NCBI GenBank assembly: GCA_900770525.1
Contig: CAAHDT010000040.1
Location: forward strand, 1 to 56,253
Direction of reading: 5' to 3'
Source: Candidatus Gastranaerophilales bacterium
GTDB taxonomy: Bacteria; Cyanobacteriota; Vampirovibrionia; Gastranaerophilales; Gastranaerophilaceae
DNA length: 56,253 nt
The notes beneath the pieces are model-generated. The model was not told the DNA's origin. It saw nothing but the letters and a program-made list of their open reading frames with translations, and did no database searches. Both the position numbers and the translations under genes were made by a program. Within the stretch, counting starts at the first letter, position 1. Every line of letters begins with the position of its first letter. Shown in pieces: positions 26,447-35,313 of the stretch.

Positions 26447-28309
26447 TTATTTTTCAATACCAAAGTACTCATTTATACCTTGAACAAGTTTGTTTTCAAA
26501 TCTTGTTTGATAGTTTTTAGAATCTAAGTTTTGAGATTGTGCACCATTAACAAATTCCACTTCTACAAGCACAGAAGGATTTTGTTCCGTTTGATGTAAC
26601 ACCTGAAGCCCTTTTTTCGGAACATTCCAATTTCTTTCGCTTAGACCTGTTTGAATCCAATCATCTTCATTCAAGCTTTTCTGAAGTGTTACTGCAAGTT
26701 CTGTGTCATCCTGAAATCTTGAATCATAACAAATACCGCTTCCTTTGCTCCCAGGTTGAGAGTCTGCGTGCAAAGAAATAAACATAATGTCTTTTTTGTC
26801 ATACTTCTTTCCACCTTTAGTGCCATCATTTAGTTCGTTGATAATTCTTGAAACAGGTTTTTCTTCAGAAATAGTTTCAACATGCCCGCCTGTAACTACT
26901 ACGGCATACCCCTGAGCTCGGAGCTTTTCGACAAGGCCTTCAGAATACATTTTCATTTTTTCGTATTCAATTAGCGGCGCATATTTACCACTGCCTTTCT
27001 TAATAAAACTGTAAGAGCCAGTATCGAAATATCCTGATTTTGAGCTAAATCCTCCATGTCCCGGATTTACTACAACTACTTTCCCGTTAGGTGTTGTAGT
27101 TGGAGCTAAAAGTGGAGATTCGCTTGCAACAATTCTGTTATTTTTTATAACAGGTGCTGGGATTCTATTCATTGGTGATAAGTCCAATTTATCTTCTGAA
27201 AATTCAATATTATTATCTTTGCAATATTGTTCGAAAACTTTAGTAGCTTTCTTTTTGGCGGATTCGATAGCATCCTTCTGCAAACTTGCAGATGTAAACG
27301 TTCCATCTTTAGGTAAAATCACTTTTGTACCATCCCCTTTAGGTGGAGTTGTGGCAATTTGTCCGGAAGCCGCAATTGACGTTGTCGCTGTAATTGCATC
27401 AATGTCAGGTGAAGAAGGTATCATTTTGCTCATCATCTTATCCAAATTTTCGGTATTTACCATACCGAAAGAATTAAACTGTTCGTTTAATTCTTTTTCA
27501 AATTCTAACCTTGAAACTTCACTACTACCTGTCCGCTGAACAACAGCATCAAAAAGTTTCATAACAGCAAGTTTTCTTGAATCTTGCGAACTCCTGATTT
27601 CACTTGTAATGCGATTTACAAGCGTTCTGCCATCATTATTCTTTTTGTAAGCTTCTAAAACTTCAATAACATTTTTTGGATTAATTTCATTAAACATATC
27701 GTCAAATTCTTTTTTACCAACAGCTCCCCATTTGTCATTTGCTTCATATTCAAGCTTTTCAGCTATTTCTTCCGGAGAAAAAGTTGAACCGTACTTTTGC
27801 TGATTTTCTAAAAGTGTACCAAGGTGTGCTCCAATCTTCACTCCGGCAGTAATTTCTGGGTACTCTTTTTCAGCAGCGTCCATCTTTGCCGTTGCCTCTT
27901 CTTCGCTAAGTTCTTTAGTTTTAGGTTTTTCACTATTAGGCTTTGGTTTTATATAAAATTGTTCATTTATACCTGCTTTATATTCATTGTACGGCTTGGA
28001 AATTCGATTTAATTTGGCGAATTCGTCCATTGTCATACCGTATTCTTTTGCCAGAGCATAAATACCTTTCCCCTTTGGAACTGTTGCAGTTGGAAACTCT
28101 ATTCTAGTCCCCTTTTTTAGAAAAGTTGACTTTATTCCAACCCATTTCATAAAGTCTTCATTGCTCATTCCAAAATTTTTCGCGTAATATGAAACATTTG
28201 TATCTTTTTTCAAGATAACATATGTTGGTCTTTCTAATTTTTCTTTAGGATTTTTAAAAGTAACAATTCTATTGATATCTGTTGAACCAATGTTAGGGTT
28301 AGAACTCAT
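26447..28309 (-). CDS. LysM-containing N-acetylmuramoyl-L-alanine amidase (Amidase_3)
   Basis: With ATG 28309 (SD GAGGA) the protein has 620 residues. Two LysM-like modules lie at about 25-70 and 80-130, and a long helical linker runs to about 400. The Amidase_3 domain (about 410-618) has the zinc ligand block NPGHGG, an IEYEKM Glu, SLHAD, and the catalytic Glu in VEVEF. It should cleave the amide between MurNAc and L-Ala. No Sec signal peptide is present. The N-terminus instead carries IVTFKN (F18), like other proteins in this window. It leads a unit with the GH24 gene. Confidence 0.88.
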   Translation of the reverse strand: MSSNPNIGSTDINRIVTFKNPKEKLERPTYVILKKDTNVSYYAKNFGMSNEDFMKWVGIKSTFLKKGTRIEFPTATVPKGKGIYALAKEYGMTMDEFAKLNRISKPYNEYKAGINEQFYIKPKPNSEKPKTKELSEEEATAKMDAAEKEYPEITAGVKIGAHLGTLLENQQKYGSTFSPEEIAEKLEYEANDKWGAVGKKEFDDMFNEINPKNVIEVLEAYKKNNDGRTLVNRITSEIRSSQDSRKLAVMKLFDAVVQRTGSSEVSRLEFEKELNEQFNSFGMVNTENLDKMMSKMIPSSPDIDAITATTSIAASGQIATTPPKGDGTKVILPKDGTFTSASLQKDAIESAKKKATKVFEQYCKDNNIEFSEDKLDLSPMNRIPAPVIKNNRIVASESPLLAPTTTPNGKVVVVNPGHGGFSSKSGYFDTGSYSFIKKGSGKYAPLIEYEKMKMYSEGLVEKLRAQGYAVVVTGGHVETISEEKPVSRIINELNDGTKGGKKYDKKDIMFISLHADSQPGSKGSGICYDSRFQDDTELAVTLQKSLNEDDWIQTGLSERNWNVPKKGLQVLHQTEQNPSVLVEVEFVNGAQSQNLDSKNYQTRFENKLVQGINEYFGIEK

Positions 28310-28435
28310 TTTTATCCTCACAATCTTCTACACTAATTTAAGTTACGGCAAGTTTTGAATTTATCTTTAATTATATTTTGTTTTTATTAAGAATAGTTTA
28401 CATTTTCTAAAATCTATTTATGCTAAGATTTAGGT

Positions 28436-29821
28436 ATGAGTGTGAAAAATTTAAAATGGAAAATGTTTGTCGTTACCGTTATTGGTAATTTCATAGCAAT
28501 GCTGGATTCAACGACAGTTAATTTAGCTCTATATCCGATGTCTGTTGATTTGCATGTTACAATGGGACAAATTCAATGGGTTATTGTGGCATATATGCTT
28601 GTATTGACCGTGTTTCTTCCATTTTTTGGAAAACTTGGCGATATTTTCCCGAAAAACAAATTATACTCTGTTGGATTTTCTATTTTTGCAGTAGGTGCAT
28701 TTTTAAGCACTATTGCTCCTAATTTTATTTCATTGATTGCATTTAGGTGTTTTGAAGCTCTTGGGGCATCAATTATGCTCTCAAACGCTCAAGCAATTAT
28801 TGTTAGCATATTTAAAAAAGAACGCCGAGGAAAAGCTTTAGGCTTGAACGGTTGTATTGTTGCAATAGGCGGAATGAGTGGACCTGCTTTGGGCGGAATT
28901 TTGTTGAATTATTTCGGCTGGCATTCTGTTTTTGTACCTTCTATTATTGTTGCAATAGCAGGGGCTTATTATTCTTGGAAAATGCTACCCCACAAAGCAA
29001 AAAATGATAGGAAAAACTTCCAGTTTGATTATAGAGGTTTTGTATATTTTTCAATAAGTCTTTTTGCCTTGCTTTTAGCTATTTCTGAAGGGCATTCTTG
29101 GGGCTGGAATTCATTGAGAATTCTGACATTAGGCTTGATAACTCTTGTATTCGGCGGGTTGTTTTATATTAGAGATCACAGAATTGCTAATCCACTGATT
29201 AATTTTTCAATTTTTAAAATCAGAGCCTTTACATTTGGAAACTTGGCAGTAATGATGTCATATATGGCAATGTTTACGAACAGTATTTTACTTCCGTTTT
29301 TCTTGCAAGAACTTTTAAAATATAGTCCTTTAATTACTGGGTTAATAATTTTGCCTTATTCACTGACTCTATCAGTAACAGCTCCTATTTGCGGAAGATT
29401 GTCAGGAAAATACGGCGGCAGATATCTAACCCTTGCAGGACCATCCGTTTATATAATTGCACTAATGCTTTTCACTTTTTACGGAAAAGATGTACATTTA
29501 TGGCAAATAGCTATTGCTTCAGGAATAATGGGTATAGGTAACGGGTTGTTTCAATCCCCTTCTAATAATGAAATTATGACAAGTGTAAGAAAGGATGAGC
29601 TAGGCATTGCATCAGGCATTTTGGCCTTATCAAGAAATATGGGAAATATTCTCGGTGTTGCAGTAACGGTAACACTTTTCCAAACACTAAAAGAAACTTT
29701 TATGCAAACATACAGCAGTTATGAATTCGCGTTTCTAAGTGCATACAGAACAACTATGTGTTTCGGAATTTTGTTTGGTTTTATGTGTCTAGGCTTTGCA
29801 TATATTGCCTATAAAAAGTAA
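28436..29821 (+). CDS. MFS transporter, DHA2 (EmrB/QacA) type
   Basis: A 461-residue protein with about 14 membrane helices and the DHA2 hallmarks: MLDSTTVNLALYP in helix 1, a GKLGDIFPKNK loop (motif A) and GPALGGIL (motif C). These are proton-driven exporters of drugs or lipophilic compounds. No EmrA-like adaptor or regulator sits beside it. The start has no SD; a TAAGAT box ends six bases before the ATG, so a leaderless message is possible. Confidence 0.9.
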   Translation: MSVKNLKWKMFVVTVIGNFIAMLDSTTVNLALYPMSVDLHVTMGQIQWVIVAYMLVLTVFLPFFGKLGDIFPKNKLYSVGFSIFAVGAFLSTIAPNFISLIAFRCFEALGASIMLSNAQAIIVSIFKKERRGKALGLNGCIVAIGGMSGPALGGILLNYFGWHSVFVPSIIVAIAGAYYSWKMLPHKAKNDRKNFQFDYRGFVYFSISLFALLLAISEGHSWGWNSLRILTLGLITLVFGGLFYIRDHRIANPLINFSIFKIRAFTFGNLAVMMSYMAMFTNSILLPFFLQELLKYSPLITGLIILPYSLTLSVTAPICGRLSGKYGGRYLTLAGPSVYIIALMLFTFYGKDVHLWQIAIASGIMGIGNGLFQSPSNNEIMTSVRKDELGIASGILALSRNMGNILGVAVTVTLFQTLKETFMQTYSSYEFAFLSAYRTTMCFGILFGFMCLGFAYIAYKK

Positions 29822-29827
29822 ATTGAA

Positions 29828-29856
29828 TTGACGATACTGTAATAAAATGCTATACT
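29828..29856 (+). promoter_or_regulatory. Promoter of the zinc-ribbon gene
   Basis: TTGACG (29828-29833), exactly 17 bases, then TATACT (29851-29856) preceded by TGC (extended -10). Confidence 0.75.
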
Positions 29857-29874
29857 TTGTGATGGAGAAGAACA

Positions 29875-30462
29875 ATGAGTGATAATTTTCAAACAATAAG
29901 ATGCCCTGCTTGCGGTAATAAAATGAAAAAGGTTTTTATCCCTTCAGCCGGTGTAAATGTTGATATTTGTGTAGACGGTTGCGGGGGAATTTATTTTGAC
30001 CGTAAAGAAATCCAGCATTTTCAAAAAGGTAATGATAATAGTTATAACGAAATAAAAAAAGAATTATCCGGAAAAATTTTTACCCCTGTCAATCAAAACG
30101 AAACACGAGTTTGTCCTGTTTGTGCAGCAAAAATGGTTAAAACCAAAATTCAAGGGCTAAATGTTGAGATTGATACGTGCTATTCGTGCGGAGGAATATT
30201 CTTAGATAATGGGGAACTTGAATTGATTAGAGAATCAATGAAAAAGACTTCTTATCAAAAAGTACAAGAAACAAATACAAATTACCAAAGCGGTTACGCA
30301 TCAAACTTGGAAATGAAAGACAAAATCGGAAATAGCGGGAATTCTCTACAAGATTTTTACCGAGAAGCTGCGAGAGAAAAAATTACAAATGAGCGTCAAG
30401 CTGCAGAATATAATGATATATTTTCTAGTCTTTTCTTTGGTATTTTGGAGTTATTCTATTAA
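29875..30462 (+). CDS. Double zinc-ribbon (zf-TFIIB) protein
   Basis: A 195-residue protein with two tandem zf-TFIIB-type zinc ribbons. The first uses C10, C13, C32 and C36; the second uses C80, C83, C102 and C105. Both end in the CGGIxxD signature. The C-terminal 75 residues are polar and end in a short aromatic tail (LFFGILELFY). The family is widespread and of unknown role, probably binding nucleic acid or protein. SD GGAG and a good promoter precede it. Confidence 0.9.
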   Translation: MSDNFQTIRCPACGNKMKKVFIPSAGVNVDICVDGCGGIYFDRKEIQHFQKGNDNSYNEIKKELSGKIFTPVNQNETRVCPVCAAKMVKTKIQGLNVEIDTCYSCGGIFLDNGELELIRESMKKTSYQKVQETNTNYQSGYASNLEMKDKIGNSGNSLQDFYREAAREKITNERQAAEYNDIFSSLFFGILELFY

Positions 30463-30559
30463 GATTTTGTAAATATTATTGGCTAAAATCGTTCAAACTA
30501 GCAAAAAAAGAAATTTAGTACGTATAATATATATGCACAATAGTAGCGTAGGAGAAAGC

Positions 30560-31570
30560 ATGTCATTAAAAATTACCCCAAATATTTCATTCGGCAACAG
30601 TGCCGTTAGCAATAAAGAAACTAAAAAAGACGTAAAGAAATATAATGATCCATTAATGCAGTGGCCTGCAAGAGGTTTGGCATACACCAATGAGTTAGGT
30701 GCTGCCTTGAGTGAAGTTTCCCCAAAATTCGGAACATTATTATGGTTCCCTGCTATGTTATATTTTGGTGCAGATATTTATGACAAATATAAAAACGAGA
30801 AAAATTCATACAATCCTAGCCCTACAAGAGGAACAGAGCAAGCTGTGTTTCAGTGTTTAGCAAGTGTTATTCTACCAACCGGTTCTGTAATTGCCGGGCA
30901 AAAAATTGCTTCTTATTTAGGAAAATATGGCAAAAACGGATTGACTCTTCAGTCCGAAGAGGAGATTATTAAGTTCTTGCAAGGGCATATGGGACGTAGA
31001 AACCTTGCTGATTATAAAGATAATATAGATGGCTTTAAGAATAGTTTCAAAGATGCATTAACTAATCATAGAAAAAAAGTTATGACTGAAATGAAAATAA
31101 CAAGTCCGATTAGAACAATCAGAAACTATATTTTCAACCGAAAACATCCGGAAGCTGTAGCTTTTGCGCCAAATGAAAAAATGATGAATTTCGCAAATAC
31201 AAAAATTGACGAAATGTTTAGTATATATAACCAATTAATTGAAGATGACAGTAAAGCTCCTAAAGAGTTTACAAATTCTATGTTCAAGCAGTATCAAAAA
31301 GCTAAAAAAGCATTTTTAGCAGATGATACATATAAAGACACTGCTAAATCTGATGCAATAGATATAATTATTAAAAAATACCAAAAGTCTAAAATTATGA
31401 ATGCCAAAATGCTAAAAACAGTTGGGGGATTTGTTGCACTAGGATTAGCAATTAAGCCTATCGATAACTTTGTTGAACATGTTGTGATGAAAAAATTTGT
31501 ATCACCAAAATTGGAAAAAACATTTGGTAAAAGTTCTGCCCAGAAAAGTAGTGAAACTACAAATGCATAG
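30560..31570 (+). CDS. Lineage-specific membrane protein with N-terminal ISFGN motif and WPARGL motif
   Basis: A 336-residue protein of unknown family. The N-terminus reads ITPN-ISFGN (F11), followed by WPARGL (about 35-40). Hydrophobic segments lie at about 57-72, 95-115 and 295-312. The middle is helical and basic. The WPARGL/YPARGL motif and the overall layout link it to the 16337 protein. SD AGGAG sits seven bases before this ATG; an upstream in-frame start at 30479 lacks an SD and lies before a TATAAT box. No signal peptide is seen. Confidence 0.78.
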   Translation: MSLKITPNISFGNSAVSNKETKKDVKKYNDPLMQWPARGLAYTNELGAALSEVSPKFGTLLWFPAMLYFGADIYDKYKNEKNSYNPSPTRGTEQAVFQCLASVILPTGSVIAGQKIASYLGKYGKNGLTLQSEEEIIKFLQGHMGRRNLADYKDNIDGFKNSFKDALTNHRKKVMTEMKITSPIRTIRNYIFNRKHPEAVAFAPNEKMMNFANTKIDEMFSIYNQLIEDDSKAPKEFTNSMFKQYQKAKKAFLADDTYKDTAKSDAIDIIIKKYQKSKIMNAKMLKTVGGFVALGLAIKPIDNFVEHVVMKKFVSPKLEKTFGKSSAQKSSETTNA

Positions 31571-31753
31571 ATAGAGCATCGGTGGAGTAAGATTTTGTAG
31601 TTGGTACTAGAAATTTAATTATCAAGTACGGTTATATTGTGAGAGCTTGTTTGTTTGATTGAAAGTTTTAGACGTAAGTTTCTCCATATGAGTAATTGTA
31701 ATTCCAAACTTTTCGTTTATGATAGAATTGTCTTGTGAATAGGGAGATAGAAT

Positions 31754-32146
31754 ATGAAGAAAAATATAATTATCATTTTATTGGTGCTAATTTTACCGAT
31801 TTTTGCTTATATGATTTTGAATTCAACAAATTCAAATACTTCTATGAGCGTTGATGCAAAAACAACAAAACCTCAAATAATAAAATTCACATCAGCAATG
31901 TGTCTTGATTGCCAAACTATGAATAAAATTATGAAAGAAATTTACCCTGAGTATAAGGATAAAATTACTTTGACTGAAATTCAGGTTCAGGACAACAAGC
32001 CTTCAACTCAAGAGTGGATAAAAAAGTATAATGTAACGCTTGTTCCTACAATTATTTTGAAAGATTCTCAAGGACAACAAGTTCGCCGAATAGAAGGTGC
32101 TGTCGATAAAGATGTATTCGAAGGATATTTGAAGGGGCTTAAATAA
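31754..32146 (+). CDS. Membrane-anchored thioredoxin-like protein
   Basis: A 130-residue protein with an N-terminal membrane anchor (about 4-22) and a thioredoxin fold. The active site is CLDC (C50, C53) after the SAM segment, and the cis-proline is in LVPTIIL. The fold would face the periplasm and act in disulfide reduction or exchange. It is three bases from a ccdA-like gene, which would supply electrons across the membrane. SD GGGAG precedes the ATG. Confidence 0.92.
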   Translation: MKKNIIIILLVLILPIFAYMILNSTNSNTSMSVDAKTTKPQIIKFTSAMCLDCQTMNKIMKEIYPEYKDKITLTEIQVQDNKPSTQEWIKKYNVTLVPTIILKDSQGQQVRRIEGAVDKDVFEGYLKGLK

Positions 32147-32148
32147 AA

Positions 32149-32853
32149 ATGATGAATTACGTTGATTTATTCACCAGAGGAGGAAATATCCCTCTTCTGT
32201 ATCTGATATCGTTTGTTGGTGGCTTGGTCGCTTCTTTGTCACCATGTTCACTTGCAATGTTACCGATTATTGTTGGTTATGTTGGTGGGTATTCTGATGC
32301 CAAACCGGCTAAAACATTTATGCAATTATTGTTTTTTATATTTGGTTCGGCAATAGTTTTTTCAGTTATCGGGATAATATGTGCCGTTACCGGTAAGGTT
32401 TTTGTTTCTTTCGCAGGGGGGTATTTCAGCTTATTAATTTCAAGCATAGTCATGATAATGGGGCTCAAGCTTCTTGGAGTACTTGATTTTGAATTTCCAA
32501 TGATAATAAAAGAATTACCACAAAACGATGGAACAAATACGTTTTTATATCCGATTTTGTTAGGTGGAGTTGTAGCGCTTGCCGGAACACCATGTTCAAC
32601 CCCGATTTTGGCGGCGATTATGGCGTTTGCGTCTTTGTCGGCAAGTCTTACTCAAGCTGTTATTATGCTGTTCTTATTTTCTTTAGGACAAGGTTTTATA
32701 CTTGTGTTTGCCGGTGTTTTAACATCTAAGTTAAAGACTTCTAAAAACTTTTACAAAATTTCTGACTGGTTGCTAAAAATAAGTGGGGGCTTGCTTGTAT
32801 TAACTTCTATATATATTTTTTATAAGATTTTTGCTCCTTTGCTTGTAAAATAG
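32149..32853 (+). CDS. ccdA: CcdA/DsbD-type thiol electron-transfer membrane protein
   Basis: A 234-residue six-helix membrane protein. The two redox cysteines are in the family motifs SLSPCSLAMLP (C33) and AGTPCSTPIL (C149). CcdA passes reducing power from cytosolic thioredoxin to periplasmic thioredoxin-like proteins, here most likely the membrane-anchored one encoded just upstream. No cytochrome c maturation genes are in the window, so the final target is open. Confidence 0.94.
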   Translation: MMNYVDLFTRGGNIPLLYLISFVGGLVASLSPCSLAMLPIIVGYVGGYSDAKPAKTFMQLLFFIFGSAIVFSVIGIICAVTGKVFVSFAGGYFSLLISSIVMIMGLKLLGVLDFEFPMIIKELPQNDGTNTFLYPILLGGVVALAGTPCSTPILAAIMAFASLSASLTQAVIMLFLFSLGQGFILVFAGVLTSKLKTSKNFYKISDWLLKISGGLLVLTSIYIFYKIFAPLLVK

Positions 32854-32906
32854 TTAAAAATGTTGTAAGATAAGGGTAGATTATAGGATGTGTGGAGAAT
32901 ATTAAA

Positions 32907-33365
32907 ATGAAAACATATGAGGGGCAGCTTGTAGTAAGCAACGAAAAATTTTGTATCGTTATTTCCAGATTTAACGATTTCATTGGCTCTAAACTTTTGG
33001 CAGGGGCAATTGATGAATTGAAACGTCACGGTGTAAGTGAAGATAATATTGATATCGTTAAAGTTCCGGGAGCGTTTGAAATTCCGCTTGCAGCATTAAA
33101 GTTTGCTAAAACAGGCAAATATAATGCTATAATTACGTTGGGGGCTATCATAAAAGGGGCTACTGCTCATTTTGAATATGTGAGTGCCGAATTATCTAAG
33201 GGTATTGCGCAAGTCGGTTTGCAGTGTGAAATTCCTGTGATATTTGGAGTTCTTACAACTGATAATATTGAACAAGCAATTGAAAGAGCCGGTACAAAAG
33301 CAGGAAACAAAGGTTCTGATGCAGCTAAAACAGCTATTGAAATGGCTAATTTGATGAAATTGTAG
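32907..33365 (+). CDS. ribH: 6,7-dimethyl-8-ribityllumazine synthase
   Basis: A 152-residue protein matching lumazine synthase, with ISRFND near the start, the GAFEIP substrate loop and the LGAIIKGATAHFEYV block containing the catalytic His. It makes the penultimate riboflavin precursor and usually forms 60-mers or pentamers. Other rib genes are absent here. I chose ATG 32907 (SD TGGAG); a GTG at 32892 is in frame and would add five residues. It precedes murQ by 39 bases. Confidence 0.95.
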   Translation: MKTYEGQLVVSNEKFCIVISRFNDFIGSKLLAGAIDELKRHGVSEDNIDIVKVPGAFEIPLAALKFAKTGKYNAIITLGAIIKGATAHFEYVSAELSKGIAQVGLQCEIPVIFGVLTTDNIEQAIERAGTKAGNKGSDAAKTAIEMANLMKL

Positions 33366-33404
33366 TTATTTAGTGTTGAGTTTTAATATAGGAGGTACAA
33401 GTTT

Positions 33405-34298
33405 ATGAGTGACATTATTACTGAGTTTCGAAACGAGAATACAAAGGATATTGATATTCTTCCAACCAGAGAAATTGTTCGTAAAATGAACGAAGAAGAT
33501 AAGCTTGTGGCTCTTGCAGTAGAAGATGCTGGTGATGAAATTGCTCAAGCTATTGATTTAATTGCAAAACAATTCTTGAAAGGTGGACACCTTTTCTATT
33601 TTGGTGCCGGAACGTCAGGTAGATTGGGGATCTTGGATGCATCTGAGTGTCCTCCGACATTTAGCGTTTCTCCTGAAATGGTTCAAGGTTTTATTGCCGG
33701 TGGTGACAGAGCTATGAGAAAATCTGTAGAAGGGGCTGAAGATAACTTTGACCTTGGAAAAGAAGATGCAAAAGTTTTAACAGAAAAGGATGTTGCAGTT
33801 GTGATTTCTGCAAGCGGTAATCCTAAATATCTTATGGGGGTATTAGCAAAGGCTGATGAGGTAAATTGCAAAACAATTGCTGTTACTTGTAACTCAAAAG
33901 GTAGAATTGCCGAAGAGGCAGGACTTGTTATCTGCGCAGAAGTTGGACCGGAAGTTATTGCAGGTTCCAGCAGGCTAAAAGCAGGTACTGCACAAAAGAT
34001 GATTTTGAATATGCTTACGACCGGCTCTATGATAAAAATCGGTAAAACTTATGAAAACTTTATGATAGATTTGCAGGCATCAAACGAAAAACTTAAAGAC
34101 AGAGCAATTAGAATTGTTGCTCAAATTGCAGGGGTGACCCATGCCGAAGCACTCGGAGCTTTATTAAAATGCGATTGGGAAATAAAGACTGCAATTGTTT
34201 CTATTATAATGGGAACAGATGTTGAAACATCCAGATTAGAATTAAAAAAACATGGCGGAGTTTTGCGAAAGCTAATTACAACAAAACTTGCTGTATAG
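33405..34298 (+). CDS. murQ: N-acetylmuramic acid 6-phosphate etherase
   Basis: A 297-residue SIS-fold protein of normal length. The family blocks GAGTSGRLGILDASECPPTF and SASGNPKY are present. MurQ cleaves the lactyl ether of MurNAc-6-P to give GlcNAc-6-P and lactate, the key step in recycling muramic acid from the wall. The SD is a perfect AGGAGG. Its presence with several wall hydrolases in this window suggests the cell recovers its own or foreign peptidoglycan. Confidence 0.96.
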   Translation: MSDIITEFRNENTKDIDILPTREIVRKMNEEDKLVALAVEDAGDEIAQAIDLIAKQFLKGGHLFYFGAGTSGRLGILDASECPPTFSVSPEMVQGFIAGGDRAMRKSVEGAEDNFDLGKEDAKVLTEKDVAVVISASGNPKYLMGVLAKADEVNCKTIAVTCNSKGRIAEEAGLVICAEVGPEVIAGSSRLKAGTAQKMILNMLTTGSMIKIGKTYENFMIDLQASNEKLKDRAIRIVAQIAGVTHAEALGALLKCDWEIKTAIVSIIMGTDVETSRLELKKHGGVLRKLITTKLAV

Positions 34299-34311
34299 GG
34301 AGAGAATACAT

Positions 34312-35313
34312 ATGAAATTAACAGTTTTAGGTGCAGGTTGTTGGGGGTTGACTCTGGCATGGCTTTTAACAAATAACTTTGATGAAATTACAGTATGGGG
34401 CAGAGCTCAGGATTTATCGGAAGATTTAATTAACAATAAACACACATCAAAGCCACTTGAGGTTCAATTAGATAACAAAGTGCAAATTACATCTAACCTT
34501 AAAGAGGCAATTAAGAATGCTGACATTATCCTTTCTGTTGTTGCAACGTCAGGAGTAAGAGATGTTTGTGAACACTTGAAAGAGGCTGGGATTGAGCCTG
34601 AACAAGTGTTGGTTAATGCATCCAAGGGGATAGAGTTGCCATCTTTAATGAGAATGTCACAAGTCATAAAAGAAGTTTTACCGAACCAAAAACTAGCGAT
34701 TTTATCAGGGCCTACGTTAGCAAAAGAAGTTTTGGCAGGAAAGCCGACTGCGGCTTCGGTAGCTAGTGACGATATGAAGGCTGCTGAATTTGTTCAACAT
34801 GCCTGCAATGTTCCCGGGAAGTTCAGACTTTATACAAATAATGATGTTATCGGCGTTGAATTAGGTGGAAGTTTGAAGAACGTTATTGCAATTGCTTCCG
34901 GTTTTGCACATGAAATGAATCTTGGTGATAATTGTGCAGGAACCCTTTTAACTCGTGGAATGGCTGAAATCGTACGTGTTAGTATCAACCTTGGAGCAAA
35001 TCCTTCTACATTATACGGATTATCCGGCATGGGAGATTTGATTGCAACTTGTTCAAGTCCAATGTCAAGAAATTATACGGTTGGTTCAATGCTTGCCAAA
35101 GGTAAAAAAATAAATGATATTTTAAGTGAACTCGGCTCTGTTGCTGAAGGAGTTAAAACGTCTAAGGCTATTTGTGAGCTCGCTAAAAAATTGGATATTG
35201 AAGTGCCGGTATCCAGCGCGATTTATGAAGCTGTTTATACGGATATTACTCCGGAAGAATTGTTGTCTAAATTAATGAATAGAAAGCTCAAAGAAGAAGA
35301 AAGATACGTTTAA
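34312..35313 (+). CDS. gpsA: NAD(P)-dependent glycerol-3-phosphate dehydrogenase
   Basis: A 333-residue protein with the N-terminal Rossmann motif GAGCWGLTLAWLL, the catalytic Lys in GSLKNVIAIASG, and the C-terminal LSGMGDLIATCSSPMSRN block. It makes sn-glycerol-3-phosphate for phospholipid synthesis. The start at 34312 follows SD GGGAG; an upstream in-frame codon at 34288 overlaps murQ and lacks an SD. Its stop overlaps the ricT start (TAATG). Confidence 0.96.
   Translation: MKLTVLGAGCWGLTLAWLLTNNFDEITVWGRAQDLSEDLINNKHTSKPLEVQLDNKVQITSNLKEAIKNADIILSVVATSGVRDVCEHLKEAGIEPEQVLVNASKGIELPSLMRMSQVIKEVLPNQKLAILSGPTLAKEVLAGKPTAASVASDDMKAAEFVQHACNVPGKFRLYTNNDVIGVELGGSLKNVIAIASGFAHEMNLGDNCAGTLLTRGMAEIVRVSINLGANPSTLYGLSGMGDLIATCSSPMSRNYTVGSMLAKGKKINDILSELGSVAEGVKTSKAICELAKKLDIEVPVSSAIYEAVYTDITPEELLSKLMNRKLKEEERYV

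Noticed and set aside
25382..28309. Prophage lysis module (GH24 plus amidase)
   Set aside because: No holin, spanin, structural, integrase or terminase gene is nearby, and LysM-bearing hydrolases are common chromosomal genes.
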